From Paracoccus beibuensis (lineage in GTDB: Bacteria > Pseudomonadota > Alphaproteobacteria > Rhodobacterales > Rhodobacteraceae): a stretch of 64,000 bases of DNA. Below, one piece after another: positions 62,596 to 64,000 of the stretch. The stretch's first letter is position 1, and every line of letters starts with the position of its first letter. Both the position numbers and the translations under genes were made by a program. Where the stretch lies: positions 151,375-215,374 of the forward strand of contig NZ_JAOTBD010000003.1 in the NCBI RefSeq assembly GCF_026162625.1, read 5' to 3'. The notes beneath the pieces were generated by a model that was not told where the DNA came from, did no database searches, and worked only from the letters and a program-made list of their open reading frames with translations.

Positions 62596-63839
62596 GTGGT
62601 GGACAGATGCTTCTTCTTTGAGAACAACATCGCCGTAGGTCTCCAATCTGCAAACAGCCTCGAGGCCACAGGAACATTCTCGTATATCCGTGACTGCGTG
62701 GCATTGGGCGCCGGGAATAAACGCTCCTACGACGCCAACGGAGGTGCGTGGGCAGGGGCTATCAATATCGGCCTTGGCCTAAATGGGTGGGGCTCGATCA
62801 AGGCGCCCAAGGCTGATCCCGGAGACGCGGACGAAATAGCGGCACGTTTCAGCGGAAACGGCAATCTCGGCACGCCCAGCGGCGCCACGAGCAAGCAATT
62901 TGCCAACGATACGGTCGTCTACAAGTGGAGGATCAACCACAACCCCGACCGATGGAACAACAGCAATGTCCTGCCATTCCGGAAGCGGAGCTTGACCAGA
63001 TCTCGTTCCAGAACTGGGGCGGCCTTCTGATGGGCACGGCCATATCGACGCCGGACTCAACAATCCTGCAGCACATGCGGACGCTGAAGGGGCTGGGCGC
63101 GATCACCCTCGATGTCATCCGCTACGTGAAGGAGGGTTTCGGCCAGCCGCTCCCCGAGCGCACCACTCCTGCTAGCCTCGTGTTCACGCCTGACACGGAT
63201 CAGGAGGGGTTCTGGTACAGCAACCTCTACAACTGGCCGGATCACACCATCCCCGGCACTCATTCCGGCGACACCTTCAATCTCGCCGGCAACTACTGCC
63301 GGTTCAATCACGAGACGGTCACCGTTGCCTCCGCGAAGTTTTCGGGAGGCCGAATGGACTACGTCGGCGGCCGTCAGACGATCGGCACGCTTCTGGACGC
63401 GGCGAACATCAGCGTTCATCGCGCGGGTCAGGTCTACATCGGATCGTCTGCCTTCCCCCTGAAGATCGGCGCAGTTGCTGGCCGCGTGAAGCTGAACGGC
63501 ACCTTCACGAACCTGAACGGCCGGTTCATTGGCAAGAGCCAGACGTTGCTGGGCACCAGTGCCACTGTTCCGGCTGGCGAGACGCTGACCCTGAGCGGCA
63601 CGCGAGTCGAGTTCGGATGGGACGGGCCGACCGGCGGAACGCTCAACATCGAGGGCACGTTGAAGCTGCGCGCCGGGGTGACGCTGCGGGTGACGGATAA
63701 CTACTACAAGACGGCCGAAGCCAACTCTGGCGAGATCGCGGAACGGTCAGACGGCACCCGGATTGGCATCATCACCGACATGTACGACACGGCGGGCAGG
63801 TTGTGTCTCGGACCTGGTGGAAATTGGCTGGCGGCGTGA
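62596..63839 (+). pseudogene. Broken right-handed beta-helix (tail-spike-like) protein gene
   Basis: The first block (62596 to about 62975) reads VDRCFFFENNIAVGLQSAN, FSYIRDCVALGAGNKRSYD and WAGAINIGLGLNGWGSIKA, ending NPDRWNNSNVLPF. The frame then changes, and the second block continues PEAELDQISFQNWGGLLMGT, ADYSATV-like short repeats, FNLAGNYCRFNHETVTVAS, and RVKLNGTFTNLNGRFIGKS to a stop at 63839. Short Asn/Gly-rich turns every 20-25 residues suggest a parallel beta-helix as in phage tail spikes or pectate-lyase-like proteins. There is no start codon; the 5' end is joined abruptly to the preceding debris. Confidence 0.6.
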
Positions 63840-63897
63840 TCTGCAGGTGAACACTCACCCACCCGACCGGCGGCGGCAACGCCAGGGAGATCACGCC

Positions 63898-64000
63898 ATG
63901 AAGCAGAATACCGACAGCTCGTCCTTTTCGCTACTGCGTGACGCAAGCGCGTATGATCCGATCGAGGATCGCCTGCGGGCGGATGTCCGCGCCACCATCG
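63898..64000 (+). CDS. Start of a probable transposase (partial at window end)
   Basis: A new frame begins at ATG 63898 with GGGAG 8 nt upstream and runs off the window. The 34 visible residues (SFSLLRDASAYDPIEDRLRA then DVRATI) resemble the N-terminus of IS256-type mutator transposases, in which PIEDRLR.NVRATIE-like sequence precedes an EEEL...FLGR region. Identification from so little sequence is tentative. The left IS end should lie between 63840 and 63897; a 7-bp dyad GTGATCT (63836) / AGATCAC (63888) is there. Confidence 0.45.
   Translation, partial: MKQNTDSSSFSLLRDASAYDPIEDRLRADVRATI

Larger units (their letters stand above)
61431..64000. mobile_element. Decayed integrative element/prophage at the tRNA-Glu 3' end (left part)
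   Basis: The region immediately after tRNA-Glu contains a recombinase gene oriented toward the tRNA, phage-like coding fragments, a broken tail-spike-like gene and the start of an apparent IS transposase. Three of these reading frames are disrupted by frameshift or stop codons, whereas genes to the left are intact. No second copy of the tRNA 3' sequence is seen before the window ends, so the right junction lies outside. Confidence 0.75.

Overview
The window is GC-rich, densely packed alphaproteobacterial DNA that looks like Rhodobacteraceae, most likely Paracoccus or a close relative. This is inferred from protein sequences and gene order: a separate ATP synthase F0 operon with duplicated b subunits (atpI-B-E-F'-F), B12-dependent NrdJ, a RibA with a long N-terminal extension, and many 4-bp ATGA-type overlaps. 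No database search was run; all product names rest on motifs and family recognition.

Layout. 1-2.8 kb: a LysR regulator divergent from glutaryl-CoA dehydrogenase and a CaiB-type CoA-transferase (a glutarate/glutaryl-CoA module). 2.8-6.9 kb: a tight minus-strand operon of RibA (GTP cyclohydrolase II), a BchC-like medium-chain dehydrogenase, a degenerate 6-pyruvoyl/6-carboxy-tetrahydropterin synthase, a SAM methyltransferase and a stand-alone RibD-type reductase. It looks like an uncharacterised pathway starting from GTP, and it is the strongest candidate here for an undescribed system. 7-13 kb: an FkbM methyltransferase, an inositol-monophosphatase-like protein and an RND efflux pair. 13-25.4 kb: an accessory catabolic island with a GntR regulator and TGTATACA operator, a gamma-glutamyltransferase-like hydrolase, an SBF-type transporter, a cytoplasmic PaoABC-like molybdenum hydroxylase, a YdeP/FdhF-like molybdoenzyme, a MarR regulator, a second transporter and an M20 amidohydrolase.

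25.5-61 kb is mostly core genome: a Bax-inhibitor-1 protein, quinone oxidoreductase, Xre regulator, HisN-like phosphatase, MgtE, 5-formyl-THF cyclo-ligase, NrdJ, a YjzC-like small protein, ManC, a DsbA-like protein, an aminotransferase, AmiC, PBP1A, MgtC, RF2, a patatin, an ArsR-PsuK-PsuG pseudouridine operon with a perfect candidate operator, ATP synthase F0, a FadR-type regulator, an OmpA lipoprotein, Nth, an adenosine kinase-like protein, FabF, MltG, RNase P RNA, an AmpD-like amidase, GatA/GatC and tRNA-Glu(UUC).

61.4-64 kb is a decayed integrative element or prophage fused to the 3' end of tRNA-Glu: a frameshifted, N-truncated tyrosine recombinase, short phage-like coding blocks interrupted only by amber codons, a frameshifted beta-helix tail-spike-like gene, and the start of what looks like an IS transposase at the right edge. 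A possible small RNA with a rho-independent terminator lies between gatC and the tRNA.
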